The position numbers and the translations under genes were made by a program. From contig OY855910.1 of the NCBI GenBank assembly GCA_963693305.1, positions 21,633,362-21,697,361 on the forward strand: 64,000 bases of DNA, in the 5' to 3' direction. This stretch comes from Meandrina meandrites. Taxonomy: Eukaryota > Cnidaria > Anthozoa > Scleractinia > Meandrinidae. The notes beneath the pieces are model-generated. The model was not told the origin of the DNA. It saw only the letters and a list, made by a program, of their open reading frames with translations, and ran no database searches. Of this stretch, positions 1-13,500 are shown piece by piece (position 1 is the stretch's first letter; each line of letters begins with the position of its first letter).

Positions 1-585
1 CTTTTATGTCTCTGAAAAATCTCAGTTCAATTACACCCAAAACAGCCGAGATATAAGCAATTTAAAAGATGTAGGACAAGCAAAAATTTTCGTAATGAAT
101 TTATTCATGGATAGGTGTCCCCCGCGACCTCAATTATAGACTGCATTGAACGACCCAAAGTTGTGATAACAAAAATTGACTGAAAGAAATCATCTCTTGG
201 ACAAAGTACCGGTAGGAATTTAGGCTGCAAAAAGGACCCTGACCATGGGATCCAGAAAAAAATTGTTATTGGACAACTAAGCTGCTAACACACAACAATT
301 TGGTGGAAAACAGTGAAGTAAGATCATTACATGTATGTTGGATAATTTTGTCATTATTTTGCTGATCTGAGTTATCAAAAGATTTACAAGTACTTTGAAC
401 AGAAAGAAGCAACTGTTACTATGTAGGGTGCGCTGATCAAGTTAAGTTAAAAGTCTTAATTCTTTTGATCAAAACAAGTTGGATGGCCAGTAAAATGGTG
501 AATCTGGTACACTTCCTGTTAGTTTTCCAAAAGTAAAGGAGGCATGCCCTTATAGTAATTTGGCAAATAATATTTAAAACGTCTA

Positions 586-637
586 ATATTAATAATATTA
601 ATAATATCAATAATAATAATAATAATAATAATATCAT
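586..637. repeat. AAT-type microsatellite
   Basis: Imperfect run of AAT/ATT trinucleotides in the leftmost intron. No gene is seen between 1 and 844. Confidence 0.8.
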
Positions 638-844
638 TATTTTATTTATATTGCACATATTCTACTTTGATAATCATATGTGCATGACAATCTTACATAA
701 ATATTAAAATATACATGATATACGATATATCGATGTGCACTGGCCTACAAAAGGGTAAACAGAACTTTACCTGAATACATGAACACATCTTGAGGAAAAA
801 CTGACGTCCATTCGAGAAGTACTAGAAATTGTAATTTAAATTTA

Positions 845-1258
845 TTATGCCCCTCTCACAGAAACGCCTCGGAGGGAGGACGCACTTTCGCCGTCAGAAC
901 TATTAAAGATTGGAACAGTTTACCCCGGTCTTTAAAAACAGAGAAGTCCGTTAAATCGTTTAAGGCTAAATTATGTGATACTATTCTTAACTCTCAGAAA
1001 ACTGATGGAATTTTTTAACTCTTATTATTCGTAGTATGTTTGAAATTCTAAGTCCAGTTTATTATTTGTAACCATTTTTAATAGTAACTTAATTAAGTAT
1101 TTTATTGTGAATGATATCGTATTTTAGCATTTTACTGTAAATAATATATTTTTAGCATTCTAATTATTTTAAGCTGAGGGCCCCAAGTTTATCAGTAACT
1201 TAAGTTACTGTCACGGGTCACCCTCAATAAATAAAGTCTTTCACTTCACTTCACTTCA
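845..1258 (+). mobile_element. 5'-truncated non-LTR retrotransposon, 3' end
   Basis: The plus strand encodes the typical C-terminal tail of a LINE reverse transcriptase protein (GGRTFAVRTIKDWNSLPRSL ... FKAKLCDTILNS, stop near 1017), then an AT-rich 3' UTR and a tail of CTTCA repeats at about 1240-1258. The motif 'A-x-R-x-W-N-S-L-P' before a short basic tail is common in CR1/L2/RTE-type elements. Only the last 50 or so residues remain; the family is not assigned. Confidence 0.72.
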
Positions 1259-1375
1259 ATATTATATATATACATTATATATATACTATAGTAATGTACG
1301 TAATTATGTTTCCTTTAACAACTTTAAATGGCAGTAGTGACCTTCAGTGTTGAATTTGTGGTGATTTCTTGGTAC

Positions 1376-1545
1376 CTGTTGTTTTTCCACGTGTGTAACA
1401 CTTCAGCATCAGTAAGGTTGAGTTCCTTTGCTTGTGAATCAAGGAGGTCAAACAGAAACTTGATAGCTGGAGGTAAGCTGCAACCACGGCGATATCTCAT
1501 AAAAACAGTGTGGAAAAGCCGATCTACAAACTGCTGAAGAGTACC
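1376..1545 (-). CDS. PLXN: Plexin exon 34: GAP C-terminal half, last exon in window
   Basis: Residues 1662-1717 plus two bases. [31 protein letters not shown] and VLHTWKNN match the conserved GTLQKFVDDLF...LP-x-AIK-(Y/F)-(M/L)FD-(F/L)-LD...HTWK-x-N order. Donor AACAACAG/GTACC, phase 2. The next exon, expected to begin LPLRFWVN, is not found between 1 and 1375. Confidence 0.95.
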
Positions 1546-4500
1546 CTGTCAAAGATAGCAAAGAGTCAGTCTGGCAATCATTGATGACATGTCTTACATT
1601 TGGAGATAAAATTGTGATAAACCTTTTGCTTAGAGATTATGATGTTGATTTCTGCATATAAAAGGCTACATGTCAGAATCAGGTATGATGGAACCAGAAT
1701 TATTTTCAACTACCTCATCTAAGTCCTCCGACCTATACTGGCCAAAACTGGCCAAGACAGGAGGGCAATGTCCTTGTACCACATCAGATGTTTTTGATAA
1801 TCATTTGATGAAGTAGAAAAAAGAATGCCATAGCTTGTTTACAGGTATAAACGAGTTCAGTATGATAAAGGGTCCAAATGAAATACAGAAAACATAGTTT
1901 TATGCCACATAATAGAATACTCCCTCCCCACTGCCTAAAAAGAGCAGGAAAGCCTGGCCTTGTCTGTCTTTTTCCTGTTCAACCCATTTACTCCTCGAAT
2001 TTTCAGAAAAATAAGACAATTGTGACATTTTCTGGTCAGTTGTGAAGATCCAAACTACTCAAAATGTCATTTGCAACACAAAAGCACTCATCCCTTGCCG
2101 CTTTTGCGTGCCTCAAACTGAAGGAGATTCTCTGATTCCATGTTGCAAAAAAGAAAAATATTTTTGACAGTTTGATAGGTTCCTAATAATCAGTAGGTAA
2201 TGGGTTATAGCTTAAGCTACACTCAGACCACCTGGCCCTTACTACCAGAGCTTATCATGGTTTCCATGGCATGCAGTGCCCAGGGGTATTGCTACTGTCC
2301 TTGGATGGTATGCTTGTCCATTGCAGGTTAGAACCCATGGCCAGCACTGTGTCAGATTTCATAACACATCTATGGGACACATTTAAAATTCTGGGTGAAC
2401 TTGGGTTGCTCAATCCAGGGTTCATTTATAGCACTTGCATAAAAAACGATTTATGTCAACGATTCCTGGTTGTTCCTGTCAAGTAAATAAAAACCTAATT
2501 GTTACACTTACCTTAGTCTTCAACAATCTTGTCAAATAAATCTCTGATAAGAATTTGCTGTTACGATCATCTTCAGCTCTGTCTGTGGGGTAATCCATTT
2601 GTTTAACCTGTACCATGCACACAGAAATCTCATGAGGCCCAAAAAAACAACACAGTCAAACCTCTGTTAAGTGGCCCTCTTTTAAGTGGTCTCTCATCAA
2701 ATTCCCACAAATTGCTCTTTTCTGTAAGTTAGCCCTCAACTGAGCCATAGCCTATATTAAGCAGCTGCAGACATCATTTAGACTTTCTGTTTGGCTGATT
2801 TTATCCTATTTTACTTCAGGCTATTAAACAGTTACCTAGTTAAATTGGCATGAATAGGTTTTATGTTTGATTAAGCTACACAGCCCTAAATCTCGGACAA
2901 TCATAATTGGTTTTCTTGTTCCATGTTAAATCTGATGGCAAAATATTGACATGTGGCTTACAACAAAGACATTTGAATGACAAACAACAAGTATAACTTT
3001 CAAGCATGACTTGTAATTACTTCATTTTTTTTTCATATATTAGATGACTGTTGTTGTAACCAATAAAGCATTCTTGTTAAATTTTCTCAAATTACACTAA
3101 ATTTCATGCCACCTCTATTAAGTCATCTGCAGTTAGACATTTCCAGAGACTTAATAGTGGTTTGACTGTAACAACAAATTTAGGCAAAAGTGTTTTCTTT
3201 TCAAGGGAAAACTAATTTGAATTGTCTTTCATACAAGTATATATATGCAGCTGAAACAATTTACTTATTACGTAAAATATTATCCTGACATGATTAGTTT
3301 TATTATAAGAAGAAAAAGACTACAGTATTGTAATAAAATTATTGTAGTTGAAGTCTTTTTCCAGAAGTATGTTAGGGGCTGGCCAGCTATTCTCATACCC
3401 AGTAACAACCAGTCATCAATAAAGTGCAGACAGATCACAAACAAACTGCCTTATTTCTACAACAGTTACTGATAAAGTGTGTTTGATTTATTTGCTATTA
3501 GTAGTATCTTTTGGTTTCATGCTCAAGGTCTTAAAAGCATGTTCAGTTTGCAGGACTCTGCAAGTATCAGTATGCATTTTGAGCCAAAAAGATGTAAAAT
3601 GTGGGAGGTGTCATTCCTTTTAGAGTGGAATTTCTATTATTTATGGGATAACTCCTGCGATCAACTACACATAGTCTTTCTCTTCCCAAGTGTTTCTATA
3701 TTATGTGCAGAGAGTAAACAGCTGTGAGCCAATTGAAAGGTTAGTGGCAAAGTAACAAGCTATTTTCCCTCTCTCCCCAATCTCTTCTCTTTATGAGGCT
3801 AAATGGAATTTAGGCAAAGTTAAAACCAACCCAATACAGCAGATTCATCAATATTATGTGGGGGTTCCAGGAAGGTTTGCAGGGGCAATGTCATGTGCTT
3901 TGCCCACATTGCTTGCTAGCTTGCTCGCTTTGTTTCCCTCCCTCCCTCCCTCCCACATTCTTCAGTAAGTATTTATTCCACAGACTGGTTCCTCAGTGTT
4001 GCGTTGACAAGTGCCTGGAGGTGGGCTGTGGCTCAGTTGCCATGATGACCCCCTTTCCTGTTGAGGACATTGCTGCCCTTCTCTCTTGCTACCTTTAGGG
4101 CACCTACCCTCCAATACTTCAATTGGCTTAGTGTTCTAATATTAGATAACTTTCACCATGCTAATACATTTCTACTCATACATAAGATCTGACTAAAAGA
4201 GAAAAACCTCTCATAGCATTGTATTGCAGCCATTAATTGATATTTTCATCAGAGGAAGGAAACACTTTTTAAAAGAGGAATACAGTTAAAGCGGACATGT
4301 TCGAAATGCCGTTTAGTGTCCATAATTGCGAGAGTCTGTAATAGTGGGGTATGAGTAAAATTAGTGCTAAAATACTAAAGACTAAATACATTAAAAACTA
4401 TAGACTATAATGTGATTATCAACAGTGGTGAATCTGCTAAGTAGTCGTTGGGAATGGAGGATGAGGGTTTGATGTCTTTGATCTCTCATAAAGAGTGAAA

Positions 4501-7500
4501 GGAAAAGGCACAAGCTGAAGTGAAAAAGGAAAGTCTGTTTTTATTTGTGTTTTTTGTTTTGTTTTGTTTCAGATTACGATAATAAAAGATAAAAATTAAA
4601 CTGGTTTGAAAAATTTTAAACCAAACATGGATTTAAACCTAAACATTACATGTTAGCTGAGTAACCAACATACAACTTCTACAGCACTGATTCCTTACCA
4701 AATGCCACAGCCTTCCACCCTCATCTGGTCCATCTGTGTTCATAACTTCCAATGGACTATAACTTGCTGCAGGACTGAAGCCCACACGTAGCACATTCTT
4801 TTTGTTTAATTCTGCACAGAACATAAGATCAGTTAACTTCAAGCGCCATTTTATTAAAATTTAATCATATAAGTTCAAGCAACTTGATTTTGTCAAGTTA
4901 TAATAGCATTTTAATTAATTTTTACTACTGAAGGGAAACTCAAATAAATGTAGTAGTTTCCCGTTGTTATTGTGATAAGCAGAATGTTTTGTGTCATTCA
5001 TTTGACTGGTTCAATTCAGGTTAGTTGAACACTATGTGTCATTATTGGTTATAGTAGTTCCAGAGGTTTCTCAATCAAATTTGAGCTTTGAAGCGATGAA
5101 AGAAAGAAAGCCTCTGGTAAAGGTGGGTATGATTTTCATTTCCATGCTTGACTTAGGGTCAAAACCTGACCTTAACACTAGATTAATTAGTGGCTATTTT
5201 AATGACCACGCCAATCAATTTGATTGATTAATTGCACAAAATGATAACGTCAAATAACAACCAGTCTTTATTACATGACTGAGACAGTCAGGACTAATAA
5301 CTTGAAATAACCAATCAGATTGCTCCATTGCCAGGTCCAACATTATTACATTAAGTATTGGACCAGGTATTGTTCTGAATGATCCAGTGCGTGATTTGTG
5401 CTTTGTTATAGCTTACAAAAGTGAAAAATTAACTTCACTTGCATGAAAAATCCTCTCTTTCTTTTTATTGGTTTGTAAAACGATGTCAGGAAATTCTTTG
5501 CCAACTGAAACATCTTTCTTTTTATCCTAATGTGTTTCCCTTTCAGTCTTGTAGTAAGTATTTTATTAACCAAGCTTGCTTTAGATTGGCCCTGTCTTTT
5601 CTGAAAGAACTCACTGGCCTTGGCCCATTCTGTCACCCAGTACAAGTTCCCAGTTATTTAAAATTATCTGAGAAAAATTTCCCTTGGCTGACTGCCACTG
5701 ATTAGCTCCTATAGAAGTAAGATTCCAACCAACCCCTACCAAAGGCTCACTTTGATTGCCACTACAGCTTTTTCACATCAATAGAAGGAAGACGGAAACC
5801 TCTGGGATCAGGGTACGTTGATGTACACAATTGTCAAGATTCACTTCCTTAGGCAAGTTGTGACTCTAAACTGGTTAAGTTCTTAATGTCAGAGTAGCAT
5901 CATGCAGAAAAAAACTCACCAGAGTCTGTTGAGCTGCAAAAGTATCTTTGCCCCATGGAAAGCTTCAATGAAGCATTATCTGTCACCTATAGATAAAAAC
6001 AAGCAAAAATAAATAAATTTTGTTTGAAACCTAAAACCACGCAGACTTTGCTAATTCTATGTAATTTGTATGTGTAATAAGTAACAAAGCATTCAAAATT
6101 TTAGGTTGACAAGAACAGTCACCATCTTTCACATTACAAAAAGCAAACATGTGCATGTGTTTACAAACGGCCAGCTGCAGGTAAAGGGTTTACACACAAG
6201 AGCTTAAAGGTTCTTCCCAACACAATGCAATGTACCAGGTTATATTAACAGAACAAAAAATGAAATACCAAAAAATGAGCAATCCATTCAGAGTGTGACA
6301 TATAACAATTTGAAAAAGAAAAAGACTCATATTTTACACGTAAATAACCTCATTGTTGCACTGTCGAGCAGATCAAGGCCTTTGCTTAGCACTTAATGTT
6401 GTTTTGTTTCATGTACCATATTATTCTTTTCAATGAATAAGGGTCATTAAACTGCAAGTTAGTGTACACCTAAAGTTCACACAATGCTTATAACTAAACA
6501 TAACATGATAAACATAACAAAAGGGACTTATCTCACCTTATAATAACTCAGCGTATTTATCTTCCTCCATTCCCCTTCAATCAGTGATTGTGAATCATCA
6601 TCTCGTAGTGAGAGAACTCTTCCAGAACTCTGCTCCCATTCTGTGTCAAATTTAATGCATAATTTTTATGACAAGCAGCACCATTTGTATGACATTGAAT
6701 CAATACTGTAGTCAGTGATAGATCTGTTTATTACAATATAGTTAATTTTTGCTAGTCCTTCATTACTCTTGTAACCTGTTTTATAATCACACACTCCACT
6801 AAATTTTCCACATCAAAAATATACTTTACAATCTTAGCTGTGAATTAATTTACCCAACCTCTAAATACAATTAAACATACTGCAATAATAATAACTTAAT
6901 TTTTCTATTTTGCTAATAAAAAAATAATCAGACAATGTGCAGCATTTCTAATACCACTTGTAATGTGTTCAGTCACTTTTACTGCCTGTAAAGACACACG
7001 GGCCACTGAAGCAAAGATTGAAAATTTATTGAGTGTAAATTATGGTATGTGTCAAAAAAACCCTTGAGCAACCCGTAAGGTAAGTTATGTTGTGATCTAT
7101 TAGTATCCCATGAACACTATCATCAATGCGTTTATAATTTGCAATATCATGACTTCTGACCAAGCAAACAATTAACACTATCAATTGTAAAAATCAATTC
7201 ACCTCCATGTAATTTATCCATCTCCTTACTTTTTGTGATAAATATACAGTCAACTTATTATGCATACACATAAACATGGAGAATTTAAGTTTCTCACCAA
7301 GCTGAAGATCATGTTTATCAGGACGACTTAAATACGGAGAGTTCTATAATGAAGGGAACTAGAGTTAGTATAAGTATTTTATTTCTTGAAATCTGATGAT
7401 TATTCCAGTCCACATGTTACTGGCAGTAAGTAATCATCATTTCACATCAGTTTAGAAGATGTATTAGATAGAACACAATTCGTCAGCTAAACCAGATCCA

Positions 7501-10500
7501 CTTTCCTTATACAAAGATGGGATTCCTGGAAATACTAAAGATAATAATAAAGGAATCTAATAAAACCTACATTTTGTATGTCTCAATACTCCGATAAAAA
7601 AAACATGGCCCACCATCTCAATTGCTACATAGACCAATTAGAAGTATTGCCCTCATAAAGAATAGCTTTTTGTGAATGATGCCAACAATAATATATTTAT
7701 CTAACTCAATAAAGAGGTATTTCACACCTTAAACAAGACATCCAAGATCTTCTCTTTGGCCTGAGTGATTGTGTCACAATCCAGCAACACAACAGTCACT
7801 GGTGGGTTGCTATCATAACTGACAGTAACAGTCAGAGGCTAAATCAAATACATTAACATACAACACATTAGACAGTTGTAGTTATTATCACCTAAGGTTG
7901 CTGTGAGGTTGTTGAGGATACAAAAATACAGTTATTTTTTGTGACCACTGATTCAAGAATTATCAATGTTAATGCAAGGATTACTGGCTGAGCTCTAACA
8001 ATCCTAAAACAAAAGACAGAGTGTTGGACTCACAAAGTGAATCAAGTACATGTAGTTCAGAAAATGAATATGTTGTGGTTTAAATTATTCTTGGTTTAAA
8101 AAACTTTCAAACTGGTGTGACTTTTGCAGGTAATCTGTGGTGAATCACCACCTAAACCTCGTGCAGCTAGGAAATGTTTTAATGTTCTTATATTGCTCTC
8201 TGATGGGTGACATGCAAGGTTAGCAGCTTTGCATGTACTTCAAATCTTATTGAAAGCCCTGTAAACATATGCAAAACAAGCAATATTACAATTATATTAA
8301 AATAATTGTAACAGAAATAAGCATGCAATGTAACAATGTAAGAAAATGCAAAGTAAAGCAGAAGTGTACCTTAAAGTCGATAGCCTGTCTGAGAAGTTTG
8401 TCTTCACTTAATGAGTATCTTGCCTCTCCAGTAACTGCATCTACCGGTCCCTTCTCAGATTGTTGTTTTACTGCTTTAAATAACATAAACAAGGGCTCTC
8501 CAGCATCATTCTGGAATATGAGTTTAAAAGCAGGTCTAATAAGTGCAAAGCAAAATAACCATTCAATAGAGTATAACAACTAAGCTCAGGCTACTATTTT
8601 CCCCCTATTTTCATCCTGCTGTATGAACATAATATATAGATTTAGGCAGGCCTAAAAGTGGAGCTCCCATTTATTATTTATTTTGCTCAATTTAATTAAA
8701 GTGTTACCAAATAAGTAGCCACACTATTTCTAAGCTTATACAGTGGCCCATATAGGTACAAAATATATTAATTTTTAATCACTCATGGTTAAACTTAATA
8801 TCTTACATGTAAAAACCTCTCATGGTTTTGTTGACGAAAGTGATATCAATATATTTCAAGGTTAATCCTTCTGAATTTTTTGCCTGTGACAGGTTCTAAA
8901 ATTAAAATTGACGAGTGCACTTAATTGGGTTCCTCATGTACGCACGTAGGCACACAACAAATCTTAGTACAACTTTATACAACGTTAACTGCGCACTAAT
9001 CAATAAACCTTTATGACTTATTTAATGTAAAAAGGACCTTGGTCTTGTTTTGATTTACTGCAAAACAGTTAGGGCAAAAAAAAAAACAACTCAAGGCAAA
9101 AACAAAATACAGAAAATAGCACTCGCGGGAGTGCACGTGGTTTCAGCTACATGTATGTTTTGTCTGTTACAATTATGTAAAACTTTCTCACGGTCAAAAA
9201 GCTTGAAAAGGAATTCACTTACAAAAGTCTCTCTTTTGAAAAGTACCACTTTCAACCCCGCAAAAATCATACCATAGTTAATAGTCCCCTCTATTAACTA
9301 TGATCATACATATGGGAATGCGTGACAAATTGCACGCGAATGGATGATTTGCATATTTGCGAGCTGATTCGACCTGTCTACTGTGTTTACGAGTAAACAC
9401 GCTCGAAAGTCGTTTCTCGAAAAGTACTGCACAAATCACATCAAGAAGCACCCCTTCCGAAAGGCATTTCAAAGCGCAAAATAGTTTTGTTCCCTGTTTG
9501 TTCTGAACTTCGCTTTAAAACTGTGAGAGCAAATTTTTGCACATTTAATTACATGGTATAAACAAGAGCTGTTTAGGATAACGAAAGCTGGCATCACTTG
9601 CTATGAAGGGTATGAAAGGGCCGTTTCTTCGGAAAACCCTGACGATTGTGATCAATGTTAGTCTCTTGGGAAGCATTTAGAAAGTGTTGAGCAGAAAAAT
9701 TGCATCAGAAAGTGGAAGTTCTCCAAAATTTAGCGACAAATTGTACGCGAATGGATGATTTGCATATTTATATTTGCTAGCTCGCTCCGCATGGCTGATT
9801 CGCCCTGTCTACGGTGTTTACGCTTAACGTCCTTAACATGCTCGAAAGTGGTTTCTCAAAAAGTACTGCACAAATCACATCAAGAAATATCTCCTTCATC
9901 GAGAGCTCTGTCTGGCTCCCAGACTAAAATAGCACAAAACCATTGCTAATGAAACTTTCCTCCGAAATCCACCGCCCAGAGAAACGCATAAACAAACGTT
10001 GCTTCGACGATTCACATGTTATCTGCGAAGAAATATCGACTGCCAATTCACAACCTCGTTCTCAGGCCCATGATAAAACGCTTGTCACGAAAATACTTCG
10101 GACATGTCAATAAACCATCGACTGCGGCGTCCGCATCTCATCGGCATTACGTCGGCTTTCCGAATTACGTACTTACTTACTCACTTACTTACTCACTTAC
10201 TTACAAAACGACGACAAAGTGGGTTTCAGCTTCGTAGAAGCGAAACCCACAAAACAAACAAAAAACAAACTAAAACTTGCTGCTAAACACAGTAAACAAA
10301 ATGAACTCACACTACGGCAAACAAAACTCACGGCGGAAAACAAACTCTGCAAATTGATGGTGTCGGTTTTGTAAGTCATTTTAAAGCAGTTTTTTGTGTA
10401 AGAATTGTGGCAGTTTGTGATTTGGAAAGTGGTGCACGCTAATGCACTTATCATTCGCTTCCCCGGGGATTGACCCCGGGGACACCCCCGGGAACATGCG

Positions 10501-13500
10501 GGAATGGTGCATTTTTGAAAAAAAAATTTTCCCGCGGGGTAGAGGCATTGTTTTGTTTTTGAAACGAGCGCGCCAGACCCCCGGGATGCACCCCCGGGAT
10601 TTGTTAGACATTGGTGTTAAAAGTGTGTCAGGCCTGACATGACTCCTGCAGGTTTCGTGATGTTGTATATAATTAGTTTACCCTTTATAGTTTTGCTCCA
10701 GTGAGTATATCTTTCAGAGATCTGCCTCTTTCGCAAGAGACAATGGGTGCCCCAAAAAAAATCCCCCGAAGCAGGGGCCGCCCCCCAGCGATCCGCCCAT
10801 CAAAACCTTTTTGAGATTGGCACTAATGGGTTGTATTGTGTGACGAAAGGCAATATGGTTTTTCACACCTTCTGTTTTTCCTGTAGCGCGTATTTTCTCT
10901 CTGTGAATTTGACTTCTGCGAGGGTCTTTTTAACTATGTTGTTTGGATAGCCTCTGCCGCGTAATTGCAACTTGAAATTATTAATGCTTTCTTCAAAACG
11001 TGTTTTTGAAGAGTTAGTTCTAAGAGGTCTGAGGGCTTTGCCTTTGATGAAGACTTTCGCCACACCGGGGGCGTGGCAAGAAGAGAAATGCGTGTACTGA
11101 AAGGTTTCAGTCAGTGCAAAGAAAGCGGCAAAAATAGACAGAGTTGTCTGTCTTTTTTGTAAATAAAGGTATTTTATCTTCATCTTAGCCCCTTGGGGAA
11201 GGGAAATTGGTGAGAATTTTTTGCCCCATACCCAGGGATTTACAAGGTTTTTGTTTGAGCCTGAAAACAAATCCCCGGGGGTGTCCCCGGGGTCAACCCC
11301 CGGGAAAGCCAATGATAAGTGCATAACTTAGAATAAGCTTACAATGTTGTTTTGACTGTTTTGAACCGTGTTCTTTTCGTTGCAGTTTGGTTGCATGATT
11401 AACTAATTCTGTTTTACCGTACGCGTTACTAAAAACCTTAGAGAATTTTATGCAGAGAACTGATTCAATTTTCTTCATTTCTGATAAGCAAATATACGGT
11501 AAGTTAAGTCTGAACTTACTCAGCCAAGCACAGGTAACTCGCTAATACGTTCTAATAGGTTCCATTGTGTCATTATTTACCCCTCTTTACTCATACAAAA
11601 TATGCATTTAAATATTATAATATTAATATTAATAATGGTATCATTTACAAAGCTTGAAAGACCTTGAAAGTAGCAAAGCCAATCTTGTGAAAAACAGATT
11701 TACAGATTATTACCAACCTTGAGAAAATTGTACATACAGAATGCAAGCCAATTTGTGAGCATCTTTTCTGCAACAGACTCAGTTCTAAAGGGCAAAGACA
11801 ATGCACTTTGTTATTATAACTTTATAGAAAAATAGCCGCCTTATAGGCGCATGTGACTACTGCTGGAGGAGAAAAGAATGCAAAGTATAATTGGTGTAAA
11901 TATGCTGTTAGGGACCGGTCATTATTTATGTAGAGGGAGGGGGGGGGGGGGGGAGGGTAAAATATATTGGAAAGATCAAAATTTCTGTAAGACCCCCCTC
12001 CAGGCCAGGTAATTAGCAAGTGCCCCCCCCCCCCCCTTTTTGCAATATTTATGTAGTGACCCCCCCCTGCCCTCACCTCATATGTCCTCTTATATGCCTT
12101 AAGTAATTATTAAATGCACGCTACATACAATCATAAGATGATTTAATAGCTACTTTGCATAACAATGGAACTAACCTACTATATCACAAAATCGGCGTAT
12201 TGTGTGGACCAGTGGCCACTTTTTCAAACATTTTGAGAGCTAAAAACTTATCTTGCATATGTGGATGAGCAGAGACTAGCCGCTATAGCAATACGTATGA
12301 CAAGTTAAATACAGAGGTGTCCAAAATCTAGTAACGGGAAACCGTGCAGACCTATGACCTCTGAAAACATTTCCTGGGCGGCAGTCTTACGGCTCTTCTC
12401 AACTAAAAACGCCTCCCAATAATACAGCTGACAGCATATAGTGCCCTTTCTATACAAGTGAGAAGCAAAATAAATTGGACGACCAAATCCAATACAAAAC
12501 GGCAACTTACAAATTTCGCGAACGTAGGAGTCTGTGTAGGCCTGTCACGTGCTTTTTACTTTGTTTATAGCAGAAAATAATTTCAGTCAAACCAAATATT
12601 AAACCAGATAGGTCTGGATTCTTTATTAACTAAAATTTGAGATAACAATGGAGTTTTGAGTGCAAACAGTATTTCCGTAAAATACAAATCACTAAGTTGT
12701 ACATAATAGTGCAGTTTATGCAAAAGAAAAACAATAGAATTAGCATAAAATTATACAATTTAGCATTACTGTTTCACAGATAGTGCTTGCACTCTACTAA
12801 TTAACTGTTTCACCCACCTTGGCCAGTGAACACCTCTACATAAATAATGACCGGTCCCTTATGTGGATGCGAATGCATGTAAAAAAGTTTAAATAAGGCA
12901 CTGTTGTCGACGATGTAAAACCAGCATCTTGGCATGGTTTTACTGCTTCTGTTTGGAAGGTGATCTTGCAAGGTGATCGATAACTAGGTGAGTGTTTTTA
13001 TATTTTACAACATTTACTTCTCATATCCTGCGTCGCAGACAGTCTAAACCACCGAGGATTATGTGACACGTCCGGCAGCACATCAAAGGACAGCTTTAAT
13101 TGTTACCCGACCTCAAAGACCACAAGAGAGTCAAAAATTCTAGTCAAAACAAACCTTGGAGGAAGCGACATTTGCATAATCACTGGTATGTCAGCATTTT
13201 GTTGAATGTGATCACACGGGCACGCTGTCACGCTCAAATGTTAAATAAACAATTGGAAGAATATAATCATTGGTATGTCAGCATTTTGTTGAATGTGATC
13301 ACACGGACACGCTGTCACGCTCAAATGTTAAATAAACAATTGGAAGAAGCTTACATTTGCATAATCACAGCTCCGTCGGGTTAAGAAGCTTAATTATCCC
13401 ACAATAGGACTTAATATTCCTCGGAGAGCCTCAGTTAAGTAAATTTTCCTGTACCAAGCTTATGTACTTCGAAATTTCGGAGTATCGTCAAGCCTACGGG

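Noticed and set aside
4284..4345. ACAGTTAAAGCGGACA as the end of another pogo-like MITE
   Set aside because: No matching inverted end was found within 1.5 kb.
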